A stretch of 64,000 nt of DNA from NCBI RefSeq assembly GCF_007713685.1, contig NZ_VMRJ01000005.1:310001-374000 (forward strand). Direction: 5' to 3'. A program made the position numbers and the translations under genes. The notes beneath the pieces were generated by a model that was not told the origin of the DNA, did not search any database, and worked only from the letters and a program-made list of their open reading frames with translations. Shown here piece after piece: positions 25,987 through 34,321 of this stretch; the first letter of the stretch is position 1; each line of letters begins with the position of its first letter. The stretch is from Hymenobacter setariae. Lineage in GTDB: Bacteria > Bacteroidota > Bacteroidia > Cytophagales > Hymenobacteraceae.

Positions 25987-27258
25987 ATGCTTTTCCAGTT
26001 TGGCTTGCGTAGCTCGTTGCTGCTACCCTTCGTGGTGCCCGGCGTGGTGGCTACGCTGTGGCTACTGCTACGTGCCTGGCGGCGCAATACGCCGCCCGAT
26101 GCTTTACTGGCGCTGCTACTGGCGGTGCCTACGCTTGGCGCTGCACAATGGATGCTAGGCTACGCCGGCTGGTACGACAGCCACAATGGCTACTATACGT
26201 TTATGTTCTACGTGCCTTGGCAACTCAACTTGCTGCTTGGGCCGGGCTACTACCTATACTTCCGTAGCCTTACCAACCAAGAATTTCGGCTGAGGCCACG
26301 TGCCTGGTTGCATCTGCTGCCGGGCCTACTGAAAATAGCCTTTTACGCAGTCGCAGCAGTCCACGACCTGCTATGGTGGCATGGGCTACGGGGGCAGCCG
26401 CTGCCGTACCATTTTGGTACCAAGGGGCCGTTGACTGAGTGGCTCGACCGCCCCACCGAGCTACTGGGCTACTTGCAGTTTGGGTTGCTGCCGATCTATG
26501 GCTGGCTGGTGCTAGCTGGCTACCGCCGCTATACGCGCTACCTAGACGACAATTTTTCGGATGCCGAGCGCCTGCGTTTTGCCGGGCTGCGGCAACTGCT
26601 GGTGCTGCAAGTATTGAGCTGGGCGCTAAGCCTGGTATTTGAAGCGCTGGATGTGCTGCTCGGCTTCGGCTACGATGAAGCCTGGAATTATTTCGCATTG
26701 CGGGGGCTGCTACTCTATGGCCTCATTGTGGCGGGGGTGCAGGCCAATTATGCGGCGGCTACTACTCCGTTGCGCTTCGAGCCAGGCGGCCCCGCTCTTA
26801 AGGAGCCGATAGACCAAGCAACTGCCTTGCCCATCGCGCCTGAGGCAAAAGAAGCTCCTTTAGTAGACCTAGGGGAAGGCAGTGCCTTGCCCACCGCGGC
26901 CGCCGTGTTGCCACCTGAGTTGGAGCCCTGGCGCGAGCGCCTGCTGTGCCTCATGGCCGACGAGCAACCTTGGCTAGAGCCTGAGCTAACCCTAACTGAG
27001 CTAGCCCAGCGCCTGCGCACCAACCCCGCATTATTGTCTAAAGTCATTAATACGGGTTGTGGGCAAAACTTCAATGACTTCGTGAATACCTACCGCGTGC
27101 ACGAGGCCCGGCGAAAGCTGGCTGACCCGCGCTTTGCACACTACTCGCTGGTAGGCGTGGCGTTGGAGAGCGGATTTAATTCTAAATCAACGTTTAATCG
27201 CGTGTTTAAGAAGCTGCTGGGGCAGGCGCCCAGCGAAGTGACACGGCCCAAATCATAA
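25987..27258 (+). CDS. membrane-anchored AraC-family transcriptional regulator
   Basis: The 423-residue protein has about seven hydrophobic helices over the first 250 residues (starting SLLLPFVVPGVVATLWLLL), an acidic, alanine- and proline-rich linker, and a C-terminal AraC/HTH_18 domain (residues about 320-420). Its conserved features include LTELAQRLRTNPALLSKVIN, NFNDFVNTYRVHEARRKL and SGFNSKSTFNRVFKKLLGQAPSEV. This architecture probably senses a signal in or at the membrane and regulates nearby genes. The TonB receptor gene downstream on the same strand is an obvious candidate target. The ATG at 25987 begins the first membrane helix; earlier in-frame starts overlap the exonuclease gene. 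Confidence 0.88.
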   Translation: MLFQFGLRSSLLLPFVVPGVVATLWLLLRAWRRNTPPDALLALLLAVPTLGAAQWMLGYAGWYDSHNGYYTFMFYVPWQLNLLLGPGYYLYFRSLTNQEFRLRPRAWLHLLPGLLKIAFYAVAAVHDLLWWHGLRGQPLPYHFGTKGPLTEWLDRPTELLGYLQFGLLPIYGWLVLAGYRRYTRYLDDNFSDAERLRFAGLRQLLVLQVLSWALSLVFEALDVLLGFGYDEAWNYFALRGLLLYGLIVAGVQANYAAATTPLRFEPGGPALKEPIDQATALPIAPEAKEAPLVDLGEGSALPTAAAVLPPELEPWRERLLCLMADEQPWLEPELTLTELAQRLRTNPALLSKVINTGCGQNFNDFVNTYRVHEARRKLADPRFAHYSLVGVALESGFNSKSTFNRVFKKLLGQAPSEVTRPKS

Positions 27259-27507
27259 GTTAGGACGCGCCAACTTATGGCTTGGAGCGCGGGGAGTGGA
27301 TGCAGCTAGGAGCTTTGCCCCAGTCTTCACCCAGCTCCTTTTGTCATGTGCCAGCCCCTTGCCCAGCCGCCGCGCGCCGCCCAGCCGGTAACACTAAATT
27401 ATTATGGAGGCCGCCGTAACGTTTGGCCTACGGGGGCGATAATGAGGGCGGCGCGCCGCCAGCAAGCTGTGCGCCAGCAGGTAGCGGCAGTGCTATATGA
27501 AGCTAAG

Positions 27508-30126
27508 ATGTTTTTTTCTGTTTTAGCTCGTCTTTATGGCAACGCTTGCGCCGCATGTAGCATCTATCATCGCAACACCTCTATTCTGCACGTCTTGCAA
27601 ACTTTTCCTCTTCTCGGCTCAGGCCGCTGCCTGCTGCTGGCTATAGCCCTGCTCACTACTTCTGCGGCCTTGGCCCAAAGCCCGGCGCCAGCAGCCCCGG
27701 CCGCTGTGGCCAATACGGGCTCGCTCACCGGCACGGTGCTCGACTCGGTGAGCCGCCAGCCGGTGTCTTACGCCACGGTGGTGCTGCTGCCAACGGCCGG
27801 CTCCGAAAAAGCCATTTCGGGGGTGGCAGCCGACGATGCGGGCAAGTTTTCGCTCACCAAGCTGCCGACGGGCACTTTCCGGCTACGCATAAGCTATGTG
27901 GGCTACGGCACCCACACCCAGGCAGTGACCGTGACGAGCGGGGCTACCGCTCTAGGTACCATTAGGCTGCCTGCCGCGGCCACAGCCCTCAATGAGGCCG
28001 TGGTAGTAGGAGCGAAGCCCGTAGTGGAGGTGCGCCCCGACCGCCTCGTGTATAATGCCGAGCAGGACCTGAGCAACGCTGGTGGCACCGCTACCGACGT
28101 GCTGCGTAAATCGCCACTGCTGGCCGTAGATGGCGAGGGCAACGTGAAAATGCGCGGCTCCAGTAACTTCCGAGTGTTAGTAAACAACAAGCCCTCGCCC
28201 ACGCTGGCTAGCAACCTGACGGAGGCGCTCAAGAGCATTCCGGCCGACCAAATAAAGAGCGTTGAAATCATCACGACGCCGCCCGCCAAGTACGATGGTG
28301 AGGGCACGGCTGGTATCATCAACATCATCCTTAAAAAAGGCGTTGACCAGGGCGTGAACGGCCGCATCGGGGCCAGTGGCGGCAACCGCAACTCTAACTT
28401 CAACTCGGCGCTCAACTTTAAGAAGGGCAAAGTTGGTTTTACTTCCTCGGCCAGCGCCGGCGCTTGGTATAACCCCGGCTACTCGGAGCGCACCCGCGTA
28501 GGCTACAATGAGGAGCGCCAGGAAATCAGCAACTTGCTGCAAACCGCCGACGTGTATAACAAAGGCAAGTGGTACTACGGCACCCTAGGGCTCGACTACG
28601 ACCCAGCCGAGCACCACAGTATTTCGCTGGCTGGTTCCATCAACGGCTATGGTGGCAACTCGACCAACGACTTGTTTAACCGCCTTACTGGCCTCACCAA
28701 CCGGCTGTATACCCGCCGCACCGACAACCGCTTTAGCGGCCTCAATGTGGAAGGCACCGGTACCTACACCCGCACCTTCAAGCAGGCGCGCAAAGAGTGG
28801 AGCGTGCTCGGCCAATACGCCCTGAACACGGGCACCTTCGGCTACGACTTCGACCAGTATGACAACTCTACCGTGCTGCTGCCCGCCGAGCAGGCCACCT
28901 ACCGCGAGCGCAGCCGGGGCCGCACGCCCGGCCACGAGATAACATTGCAGTCAGACTTTACGCAGCCTTTCGGTGATAAAAACACTCTGGAAATGGGCGT
29001 GAAAGCTATTTTTCGCCGTACTGGTTCGGTGGCCAATGTCGATACGCTGCGCCCAGCCGATAACCCCAGCTACCTGCCCGACGGCCGCCGCATTACCGAT
29101 TTTAGCTACGCTCAAGATGTGCAGGCGGCCTACGCTACTTATTCGTTTGGGCTGGGTAAGAAAACGAGTTTGAGCCTAGGTAGCCGCCTAGAGCGCACGG
29201 CGCTTTCGGCCGACTTCCGCACCAGTGCCTCGTTCACGCCGCCCGCCTACCTTTCGCTGCTGCCCAACGGCAGCGCGCAGTACAAACTCTCGGAAGCTAG
29301 CAGTGTGCGTGCCGCCTATAGCCGCCGCATCACGCGGCCGTTCATCGACTACCTCAACCCCTTTGTGGACCGCTCGGACCGGCAGAACCTGTCGTTTGGC
29401 AATCCCTACCTCAGCCCTGAGCTGACCGATGCCTACGAACTGAGCTACAATACCAATTTTAAGAGCAACTCTATCAATATTTCGGCCTCGGTGCGCCACA
29501 CCGGCAATGCCATCGAGTCGGTACGCTTCCTGACTACCAACCCCAGCGCGCCGCTGCCCGCCGGCGTGGTGCCCGACCCCAGCGTGACGGCCCAGACGTT
29601 TCAGAACGTAGCCGCCAATACTTTTTATCAGCTCAATTTCTACGGCTCATTCAAGCCCCTCGAAAACTGGGACCTCAGCGGTGGCCCCGATGTGCAGTAC
29701 ATCGTGCGCCGCAGCCCCGCGCTCAATACCAATCGCCAAGGCCTCACGGCGGGTCTCAACCTTAACACTTCGTACAAGCTCAAGAAAGGGTTCAGCCTGC
29801 AAGGCTTTGTGTACGCCTCGCTGCCCTCGCCCGATATCCAGGGCCGTGGCTCGGCCAACCTCTACTACCAGATGGGGGCCAAGAAGACGTTCCTCAAGGA
29901 GAAGGCTGACCTAGTACTCAACTTCGGCAGTCCCTTTAATAACTACTGGCCCTACCGCAACACCGTAAGCACGGCGCTCTTCGAAGAACGTAGCGAATTC
30001 CGCGCCTACCAGCGCTCGTTCCGCCTCAGCTTCAGCTATCGTTTTGGTCAAGCCCAGCAAGGCAAGCAGCGCAAGCAAATCAGCAACGACGATACGAAGG
30101 GCGGCGGCAGCAAGCAGGGCGGCTAA
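27508..30126 (+). CDS. TonB-dependent outer-membrane receptor, OMP_b-brl_3 type
   Basis: About 872 residues. Order of parts: signal peptide (LLLAIALLTTSAALAQS), a carboxypeptidase-regulatory-like domain (GSLTGTVLDSVSRQPVSYATVVL), a TonB plug (LNEAVVVGAKP, then LRKSPLLAVDGEGNVKMRG and IKSVEIITTPPAKYDGEG), and a barrel of the outer membrane protein beta-barrel family 3, ending LSFSYRFGQAQQGKQRKQ. It lacks the SusC signature and has no SusD partner. The ligand is unknown; this class is often tied to stress or peptide uptake. The start is uncertain: the frame is open from 27346, and even the ATG at 27508 leaves about 30 residues before the hydrophobic core. It follows the AraC-type regulator on the same strand. 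Confidence 0.85.
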   Translation: MFFSVLARLYGNACAACSIYHRNTSILHVLQTFPLLGSGRCLLLAIALLTTSAALAQSPAPAAPAAVANTGSLTGTVLDSVSRQPVSYATVVLLPTAGSEKAISGVAADDAGKFSLTKLPTGTFRLRISYVGYGTHTQAVTVTSGATALGTIRLPAAATALNEAVVVGAKPVVEVRPDRLVYNAEQDLSNAGGTATDVLRKSPLLAVDGEGNVKMRGSSNFRVLVNNKPSPTLASNLTEALKSIPADQIKSVEIITTPPAKYDGEGTAGIINIILKKGVDQGVNGRIGASGGNRNSNFNSALNFKKGKVGFTSSASAGAWYNPGYSERTRVGYNEERQEISNLLQTADVYNKGKWYYGTLGLDYDPAEHHSISLAGSINGYGGNSTNDLFNRLTGLTNRLYTRRTDNRFSGLNVEGTGTYTRTFKQARKEWSVLGQYALNTGTFGYDFDQYDNSTVLLPAEQATYRERSRGRTPGHEITLQSDFTQPFGDKNTLEMGVKAIFRRTGSVANVDTLRPADNPSYLPDGRRITDFSYAQDVQAAYATYSFGLGKKTSLSLGSRLERTALSADFRTSASFTPPAYLSLLPNGSAQYKLSEASSVRAAYSRRITRPFIDYLNPFVDRSDRQNLSFGNPYLSPELTDAYELSYNTNFKSNSINISASVRHTGNAIESVRFLTTNPSAPLPAGVVPDPSVTAQTFQNVAANTFYQLNFYGSFKPLENWDLSGGPDVQYIVRRSPALNTNRQGLTAGLNLNTSYKLKKGFSLQGFVYASLPSPDIQGRGSANLYYQMGAKKTFLKEKADLVLNFGSPFNNYWPYRNTVSTALFEERSEFRAYQRSFRLSFSYRFGQAQQGKQRKQISNDDTKGGGSKQGG

Positions 30127-30146
30127 TTACCGAGAGGTAAGAAACA

Positions 30147-30238
30147 CCCCGGTCATGCAGAGCCCCGCGAAGTACCTCTATAAAACCACACCCTAGGTGG
30201 TGCGGTAGAGAGGCTTCGCGGGGCTCCGCATGACCGGG
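30147..30238. repeat. REP-like inverted repeat (GTCATGC family) at a convergent junction
   Basis: The left arm CCCCGGTCATGCAGAGCCCCG and right arm CGGGGCTCCGCATGACCGGG pair over about 30 bases, with an inner hairpin centred on a CCTAGG. It lies between the 3' ends of the TonB receptor (plus) and a small membrane protein (minus). Confidence 0.85.
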
Positions 30239-30250
30239 TTTGTTTTTTAT

Positions 30251-30625
30251 TTATTGCTCATTAAAAGCATTGCGCATAGAGTGAGCGCCAGTCCGGCGAC
30301 CCCACTGGGCGCAGCGGTTCTGCATTTGCTGGCGAAAATTTTCGCGCTCCTCGGGCGAGAGGTTAGACACTTCGCGGGCAATTTCTTGCTTCCACTGGCG
30401 GCGCTTCTGTGCCCAGCTGCCCCGCCCGCGCCCAAAGCCGCCAAATAGAATGCGGCTCAGCACGAGCAGCCCTATGGTTTGCTCGAAGCTAATAAGGGGG
30501 CCATGAAAGAGGCTCGGTACCAGCCAGTTCCAGAGGCTTTGGGTGACAAAGCCGGCCACGGCCGTGAACAGGGCCGCGAAAAAAACGAATTTAAAGGCTT
30601 TCTTAAGCCAGAAGGTACGGTTCAT
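30251..30625 (-). CDS. small membrane protein, partner of the sigma factor gene
   Basis: The 124-residue protein has two hydrophobic helices (FKFVFFAALFTAVAGFVTQ and ISFEQTIGLLVLSRILFGG) and a charged C-terminal half with SNLSPEERENFRQQMQNRC, reminiscent of the helical metal-sensor (Spy/CpxP-like) region. I do not recognise a named family. It lies 80 bases downstream of an ECF-like sigma factor gene on the same strand, a position often held by an anti-sigma or sensor protein. That role is an inference from position and topology, with no zinc-binding anti-sigma motif to support it. Confidence 0.7.
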   Translation of the reverse strand: MNRTFWLKKAFKFVFFAALFTAVAGFVTQSLWNWLVPSLFHGPLISFEQTIGLLVLSRILFGGFGRGRGSWAQKRRQWKQEIAREVSNLSPEERENFRQQMQNRCAQWGRRTGAHSMRNAFNEQ

Positions 30626-30705
30626 ATCTGAGAGCGCGAAGCTAGGCTACGCGAAGCATTAGAGTGAGAGGGAGGAGCTGGGTGGGAAGTAAAGGGAAGG
30701 GAGCT

Positions 30706-31308
30706 TTAGTCCGTGAAAAGCTCGTCGTAGAGCGTGCGCAAGCGCTTGCGCAAATGTTTCACGGCGTAGTGCTTGCGCGAGATGAGTGTTTTGAGCGGCA
30801 CGCCGGTTTCGGCTACCATGTCATTGAACGACTTGTCCTCTAGCTCGTGCCACACAAACACTTGGCGCTGCTCGGCGGGCAGTTCAGCTAGGGCGTCGGT
30901 GAGGGCGTCCATGATGGTTTCGCGCAACAGGCGGTTTTCGGGAGCATCATCGGCGGCAGGCAGGATATCTTGCAGCAGGCGGGCGGGCTCGTCGCCCTCG
31001 GCGGCCGCGCCGAGCGGCGCATCTAGCGATACCGTGGCCCTAGGTCGGCGGTAGCGGTCGATAATACGGTTGCGGGCCACCCGAAACAGCCAAGCCGCCG
31101 CCTGCTCCACGGGTTTAAACAAGCGGTAGCTTTCCACAAGCTCGGCAAAGACATCTTGCAAAATGTCTTCGGCCTCGTCGGGGTCGGGTACGCGCCGCTC
31201 GATAAAGCGCAGCAGCCGCCCCCGCTGCTCGCGCACCGTGGCCTGTATTTGTTGGTCTTGCTGGCTGGCCGTCATGGCGGCGGTAAGGGTGAGGGCGCTG
31301 GCGTTCAT
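30706..31308 (-). CDS. RNA polymerase sigma factor, sigma-70 family (ECF-like)
   Basis: The 200-residue protein has region 2 (DEAEDILQDVFAELVESY, then AAAWLFRVARNRIIDRYRR) and region 4 (LAELPAEQRQVFVWHELEDKSF, then GVPLKTLISRKHYAVKHLRKRL) and no region 1 or 3, the ECF layout. The spacer between the regions is somewhat long and acidic. The ATG at 31308 gives an N-terminus of about 20 extra polar residues; an internal ATG 11 codons later is also possible. It is the first gene of a likely two-gene unit with the small membrane protein. No recognisable zinc-type anti-sigma gene is adjacent. Confidence 0.92.
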   Translation of the reverse strand: MNASALTLTAAMTASQQDQQIQATVREQRGRLLRFIERRVPDPDEAEDILQDVFAELVESYRLFKPVEQAAAWLFRVARNRIIDRYRRPRATVSLDAPLGAAAEGDEPARLLQDILPAADDAPENRLLRETIMDALTDALAELPAEQRQVFVWHELEDKSFNDMVAETGVPLKTLISRKHYAVKHLRKRLRTLYDELFTD

Positions 31309-31361
31309 CGTGCCTAAGCAGACGCGGGGCAGCGCGGGATATTTTAGGACCTAAGCACAAA

Positions 31362-31390
31362 AAAAGCGGCCTTCAAAGAAAGCCGCTTTT
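31362..31390 (-). terminator. orphan minus-strand terminator hairpin
   Basis: AAAAGCGGC (31362-31370) pairs with GCCGCTTTT (31382-31390); read on the minus strand the stem is followed by TTTTTTT. It points toward the sigma factor gene, yet no minus-strand gene lies upstream of it, since nuoK is on the plus strand. It looks like the end of a gene that is no longer there. Confidence 0.65.
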
Positions 31391-31488
31391 CCCCATACAC
31401 AGAACAGAAGTTTTACATTGTACAAATAAGGTGCCGGAATATTCAGTATAGCTTCGATTTTGAAATTAAATCGGCTGTTAGTAGTTGC

Positions 31489-31581
31489 GCCGCGCTAGCA
31501 GCAAGCTCGCGCCTAGGTCGTATCTGAGATATGTATAGGGATTAAGTATGCAGGCATAACATACATTGCTGCTAGCGCGGC
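31489..31581. repeat. inverted repeat between sigma factor and nuoK
   Basis: Perfect 16-base arms 31489-31504 (GCCGCGCTAGCAGCAA) and 31566-31581 flank a 61-base loop that contains a CCTAGG. The element lies in the 460-base gap 31309-31768, which otherwise holds the orphan hairpin and the nuoK promoter region. Confidence 0.8.
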
Positions 31582-31709
31582 ATTGGAGGGACAACCTGCA
31601 CGTCAGTATAAGGCACCAGTTACGCTGCGCTAAACTCGCGCCAGCAAGGCCGAGAGCCCCAACTGCCAGCCCTAGCCAGTAATCCGCTACACATAATGGC
31701 TTTTTCGGG

Positions 31710-31717
31710 TACCTTTG
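31710..31717 (+). promoter_or_regulatory. candidate -7 promoter element for nuoKL
   Basis: TACCTTTG is an exact match to TAnnTTTG, 51 bases before the nuoK ATG at 31769. No -33 TTTG box is visible. It would let nuoK-nuoL be transcribed independently of any nuo gene. Confidence 0.4.
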
Positions 31718-31768
31718 CCCGCTAAGAGCCCGCCAGCCCCGGCCCGCTCGGCCCCCGAACTCACCCGC

Positions 31769-32101
31769 ATGAATCCGACGATACCCGAAGTCATCCGCAC
31801 CGTTCCGCTCCAGTACTACATTTTCTTCGCTACTGCGCTGTTTTGCATTGGCGTCACGGGCGTGCTGGTGCGGCGTAATGCCATCATCATTTTCATGTGC
31901 GTCGAGCTGATGCTCAACGCCGTCAACATTCTGCTGGCTGCCTTCGCCGCCTACCGCGCCGACCCCAACGGGCAGGTGTTCGTGTTTTTCATCATGGCCG
32001 TAGCCGCCGCCGAAGTCGCCGTAGGCCTGGGTATTATCGTCATGATTTACCGCAACTTCCAGAATACCGACGTTAATCTGCTCAGTAGGCTGAAGTGGTA
32101 A
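31769..32101 (+). CDS. nuoK: NADH-quinone oxidoreductase subunit K
   Basis: This 110-residue membrane subunit of complex I has three helices. Family landmarks are GVLVRRNAIIIFMCVELMLNAVN, where the glutamate in VELMLN is the conserved proton-path residue, and FIMAVAAAEVAVGLGIIV with the second conserved glutamate. The ATG at 31769 gives the usual length; an upstream TTG at 31715 adds an unlikely proline-rich piece. nuoL follows, but a long inverted repeat separates the two. No nuoJ is upstream; the neighbour is a sigma factor gene on the other strand. Confidence 0.96.
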   Translation: MNPTIPEVIRTVPLQYYIFFATALFCIGVTGVLVRRNAIIIFMCVELMLNAVNILLAAFAAYRADPNGQVFVFFIMAVAAAEVAVGLGIIVMIYRNFQNTDVNLLSRLKW

Positions 32102-32106
32102 ACGAG

Positions 32107-32218
32107 CCCGTCTGCCAATGCGAGGAGGAACGACGAAGCAACCCTTCCTTCCCGCATAACAGATGTGTGCGAACGTAAAAGGAAAGGTTGCTTCGTCGTT
32201 CCTCCTCGCAATGACAGG
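32107..32218. repeat. REP-like inverted repeat (TGTCAT family) inside the nuoK-nuoL unit
   Basis: The left arm (ATGCGAGGAGGAACGACGAAG, within about 32110-32148) and right arm (about 32181-32218, ending CTCGCAATGACAGG) pair over more than 30 bases. The element fills almost the whole 138-base spacer between nuoK and nuoL, so it is transcribed as part of the operon mRNA. Confidence 0.9.
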
Positions 32219-32239
32219 CGCATAGTCGCTAGTTACTTT

Positions 32240-34189
32240 ATGGAAAATGTTTTACCCGGCGCCACCGCGCCGTACTCTGCCCTGTTTTACGCCGCTATCC
32301 CCGGCCTGCCCTTCTTAGGGTTCCTGCTTAATGGCCTGCTCAATCGCAAGCTGTCGGGCACACTAGCCGGGCTTATTGGCAGTGCTACTGTCCTAGGGTC
32401 GTTTCTGCTGTCGCTCACGTTGTTCATGGGCTTCAAGTACCAGTACACCGTGCAGCTTTTCGACTGGATTTCGGTTGGCTCGCTCCAGATTCCTTTTGGG
32501 TATCAAATTGACCAACTCAGCCTGATTATGCTGTTGCTGATTACGGGGGTGGGCTTCCTCATCCACGTGTATAGCATCGGCTACATGGGCCACGATGAGA
32601 ATGCGGGCAAGTTCTTTAGCTTTCTCAACCTCTTCGTGTTCAGCATGCTAGTGCTGGTGATGGGCTCCAACTTCGTCATCCTCTTCATCGGCTGGGAAGG
32701 CGTGGGGCTGTGCTCGTACCTGCTCATCGGCTTCTGGAACAAGCACACCAACTACAACAACGCCGCCAAGAAAGCCTTCATCATCAACCGCGTTGGTGAC
32801 CTGGGCTTTCTGCTCGGCATCTTCCTCATCTACCTCACCTTCAATTCGGTGCAGTATGGCGAGGTTTTCCAAAAGGCCAGCCTAGGCCAGTTTGGTAACT
32901 ATAGCGTGGGCGTAGTCACCTTCATTACGCTGCTGCTCTTCGTGGGTGCCATGGGTAAGTCGGCCCAGTTGCCGCTCTACACCTGGCTGCCTGACGCCAT
33001 GGCCGGCCCGACGCCAGTGTCGGCCCTTATCCACGCCGCTACTATGGTTACGGCTGGTATTTACCTCGTGCTCCGCGCCAATGTGCTATTTACGCTGGCC
33101 CCGCACACGCTGGAGGTAGTTGGTATCGTGGGTTTGGCTACGGCGCTTTTTGCAGCCACCATTGGCTTGGCGCAGAATGACATTAAGAAAGTACTGGCTT
33201 ACTCGACAGTGTCGCAGCTGGGCTATATGTTCCTGGCGCTGGGCGTGATGGGCTACACTTCATCATTCTTCCACGTGCTCACGCACGCCTTCTTTAAGGC
33301 GCTGCTCTTCCTAGGTGCAGGTTCGGTTATCCACGGCATGAGCAACGAGCAGGACATGCGCCGCATGGGCGGCTTGCGTAAGTCCATGCCCATCACGTTT
33401 ATTACCATGCTTATCGGCTGCTTAGCCATTGCAGGTATTCCGCCGTTTGCGGGCTTCTTCTCGAAAGATGAAATACTGAGCCATGTGTATGAGCATAGCA
33501 AAGTGATGTGGGGCATTGGTGTGTTCACGTCGTTCCTGACGGCCTTCTACATGTTCCGCCTGCTGTTCCTTACCTTCTTCGGTGAGTTCCGCGGCACCGA
33601 GGAGCAGCGCCACCACTTGCACGAGTCGCCGGCTAGCATGACGCTACCACTCATCATATTGGCGATTCTTTCGGCTGTAGGTGGCTTTATGGGTGCGCCC
33701 ATGTTCCTAGGTGGCAAGCATTACCTAGGTGACTACTTGGCCCCGATTTTCACCTACTCCAAGCAAATTATGCCCGCCGCCTTCAGCGCCGAGCCCGACC
33801 ACAATACCGAGCTAATGCTCATCGGTATCTCGGTGTTGGTGGCTGTGGTTGGCATTGTGTTCGCCTACGTGGTGTACGTAGCCCGCGCCCAGCGCCCCGC
33901 CGAAGAAGAAAGCCAGCGCTCGGGCCTCGACAGCCTCGTGTACCACAAGTATTATGTAGATGAACTGTACAACACTTTGTTTGTGAAGCCCACAATGGCG
34001 CTGTCGAAAGGCCTCTATAAGTTCGTTGAAAACGGCGTTATCGACCCCATCGCCAACGGCGTGGGCCGCGTGACGCTGGCCGGCGGCCAGCTACTGCGCT
34101 TCGTGCAAACGGGTTCGGTAGAAACTTATTTGCTGCTAATGGTACTCGGCATCGTACTCATCCTAGGGCTGAATTTTGGCCGGATGTAG
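32240..34189 (+). CDS. nuoL: NADH-quinone oxidoreductase subunit L
   Basis: The 649-residue proton-pumping subunit of complex I carries the family landmarks VILFIGWEGVGLCSYLLIGFW (conserved Glu), GAMGKSAQLPLYTWLPDAMAGPTPVSALIHAATMV in the core (conserved Lys and His), and KKVLAYSTVSQLGYMFLALG. A C-terminal long amphipathic helix region ends LGIVLILGLNFG. The ATG at 32240 was chosen because upstream codons belong to the inverted repeat. It should be followed by nuoM in the canonical order, but a strong terminator follows instead and nuoM is 29 kb away in the opposite orientation. Confidence 0.97.
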   Translation: MENVLPGATAPYSALFYAAIPGLPFLGFLLNGLLNRKLSGTLAGLIGSATVLGSFLLSLTLFMGFKYQYTVQLFDWISVGSLQIPFGYQIDQLSLIMLLLITGVGFLIHVYSIGYMGHDENAGKFFSFLNLFVFSMLVLVMGSNFVILFIGWEGVGLCSYLLIGFWNKHTNYNNAAKKAFIINRVGDLGFLLGIFLIYLTFNSVQYGEVFQKASLGQFGNYSVGVVTFITLLLFVGAMGKSAQLPLYTWLPDAMAGPTPVSALIHAATMVTAGIYLVLRANVLFTLAPHTLEVVGIVGLATALFAATIGLAQNDIKKVLAYSTVSQLGYMFLALGVMGYTSSFFHVLTHAFFKALLFLGAGSVIHGMSNEQDMRRMGGLRKSMPITFITMLIGCLAIAGIPPFAGFFSKDEILSHVYEHSKVMWGIGVFTSFLTAFYMFRLLFLTFFGEFRGTEEQRHHLHESPASMTLPLIILAILSAVGGFMGAPMFLGGKHYLGDYLAPIFTYSKQIMPAAFSAEPDHNTELMLIGISVLVAVVGIVFAYVVYVARAQRPAEEESQRSGLDSLVYHKYYVDELYNTLFVKPTMALSKGLYKFVENGVIDPIANGVGRVTLAGGQLLRFVQTGSVETYLLLMVLGIVLILGLNFGRM

Positions 34190-34213
34190 TCTGTAGTCTA
34201 CCGGTTCCGAGTT

Positions 34214-34251
34214 AAAAGCACGCCAAGCAGCTTATCGCTTGGCGTGCTTTT
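34214..34251 (+). terminator. rho-independent terminator after nuoL
   Basis: The arms AAAAGCACGCCAAGC (34214-34228) and its reverse complement (34237-34251) flank an 8-base loop, followed by further Ts. It closes the short nuoK-nuoL transcript. Confidence 0.92.
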
Positions 34252-34273
34252 TTTATAAATAATCTATCAGGAG

Positions 34274-34281
34274 TACCTTCG
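34274..34281 (+). promoter_or_regulatory. candidate -7 promoter element for the S9 peptidase gene
   Basis: TACCTTCG lies 40 bases before the ATG at 34322 and directly after the nuoL terminator. It fits the TACYTTYG box seen elsewhere in the window. Confidence 0.35.
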
Positions 34282-34321
34282 GTATAAGCAGCTAGCCACA
34301 CCCTTGGCTGTCTATTTGTAC

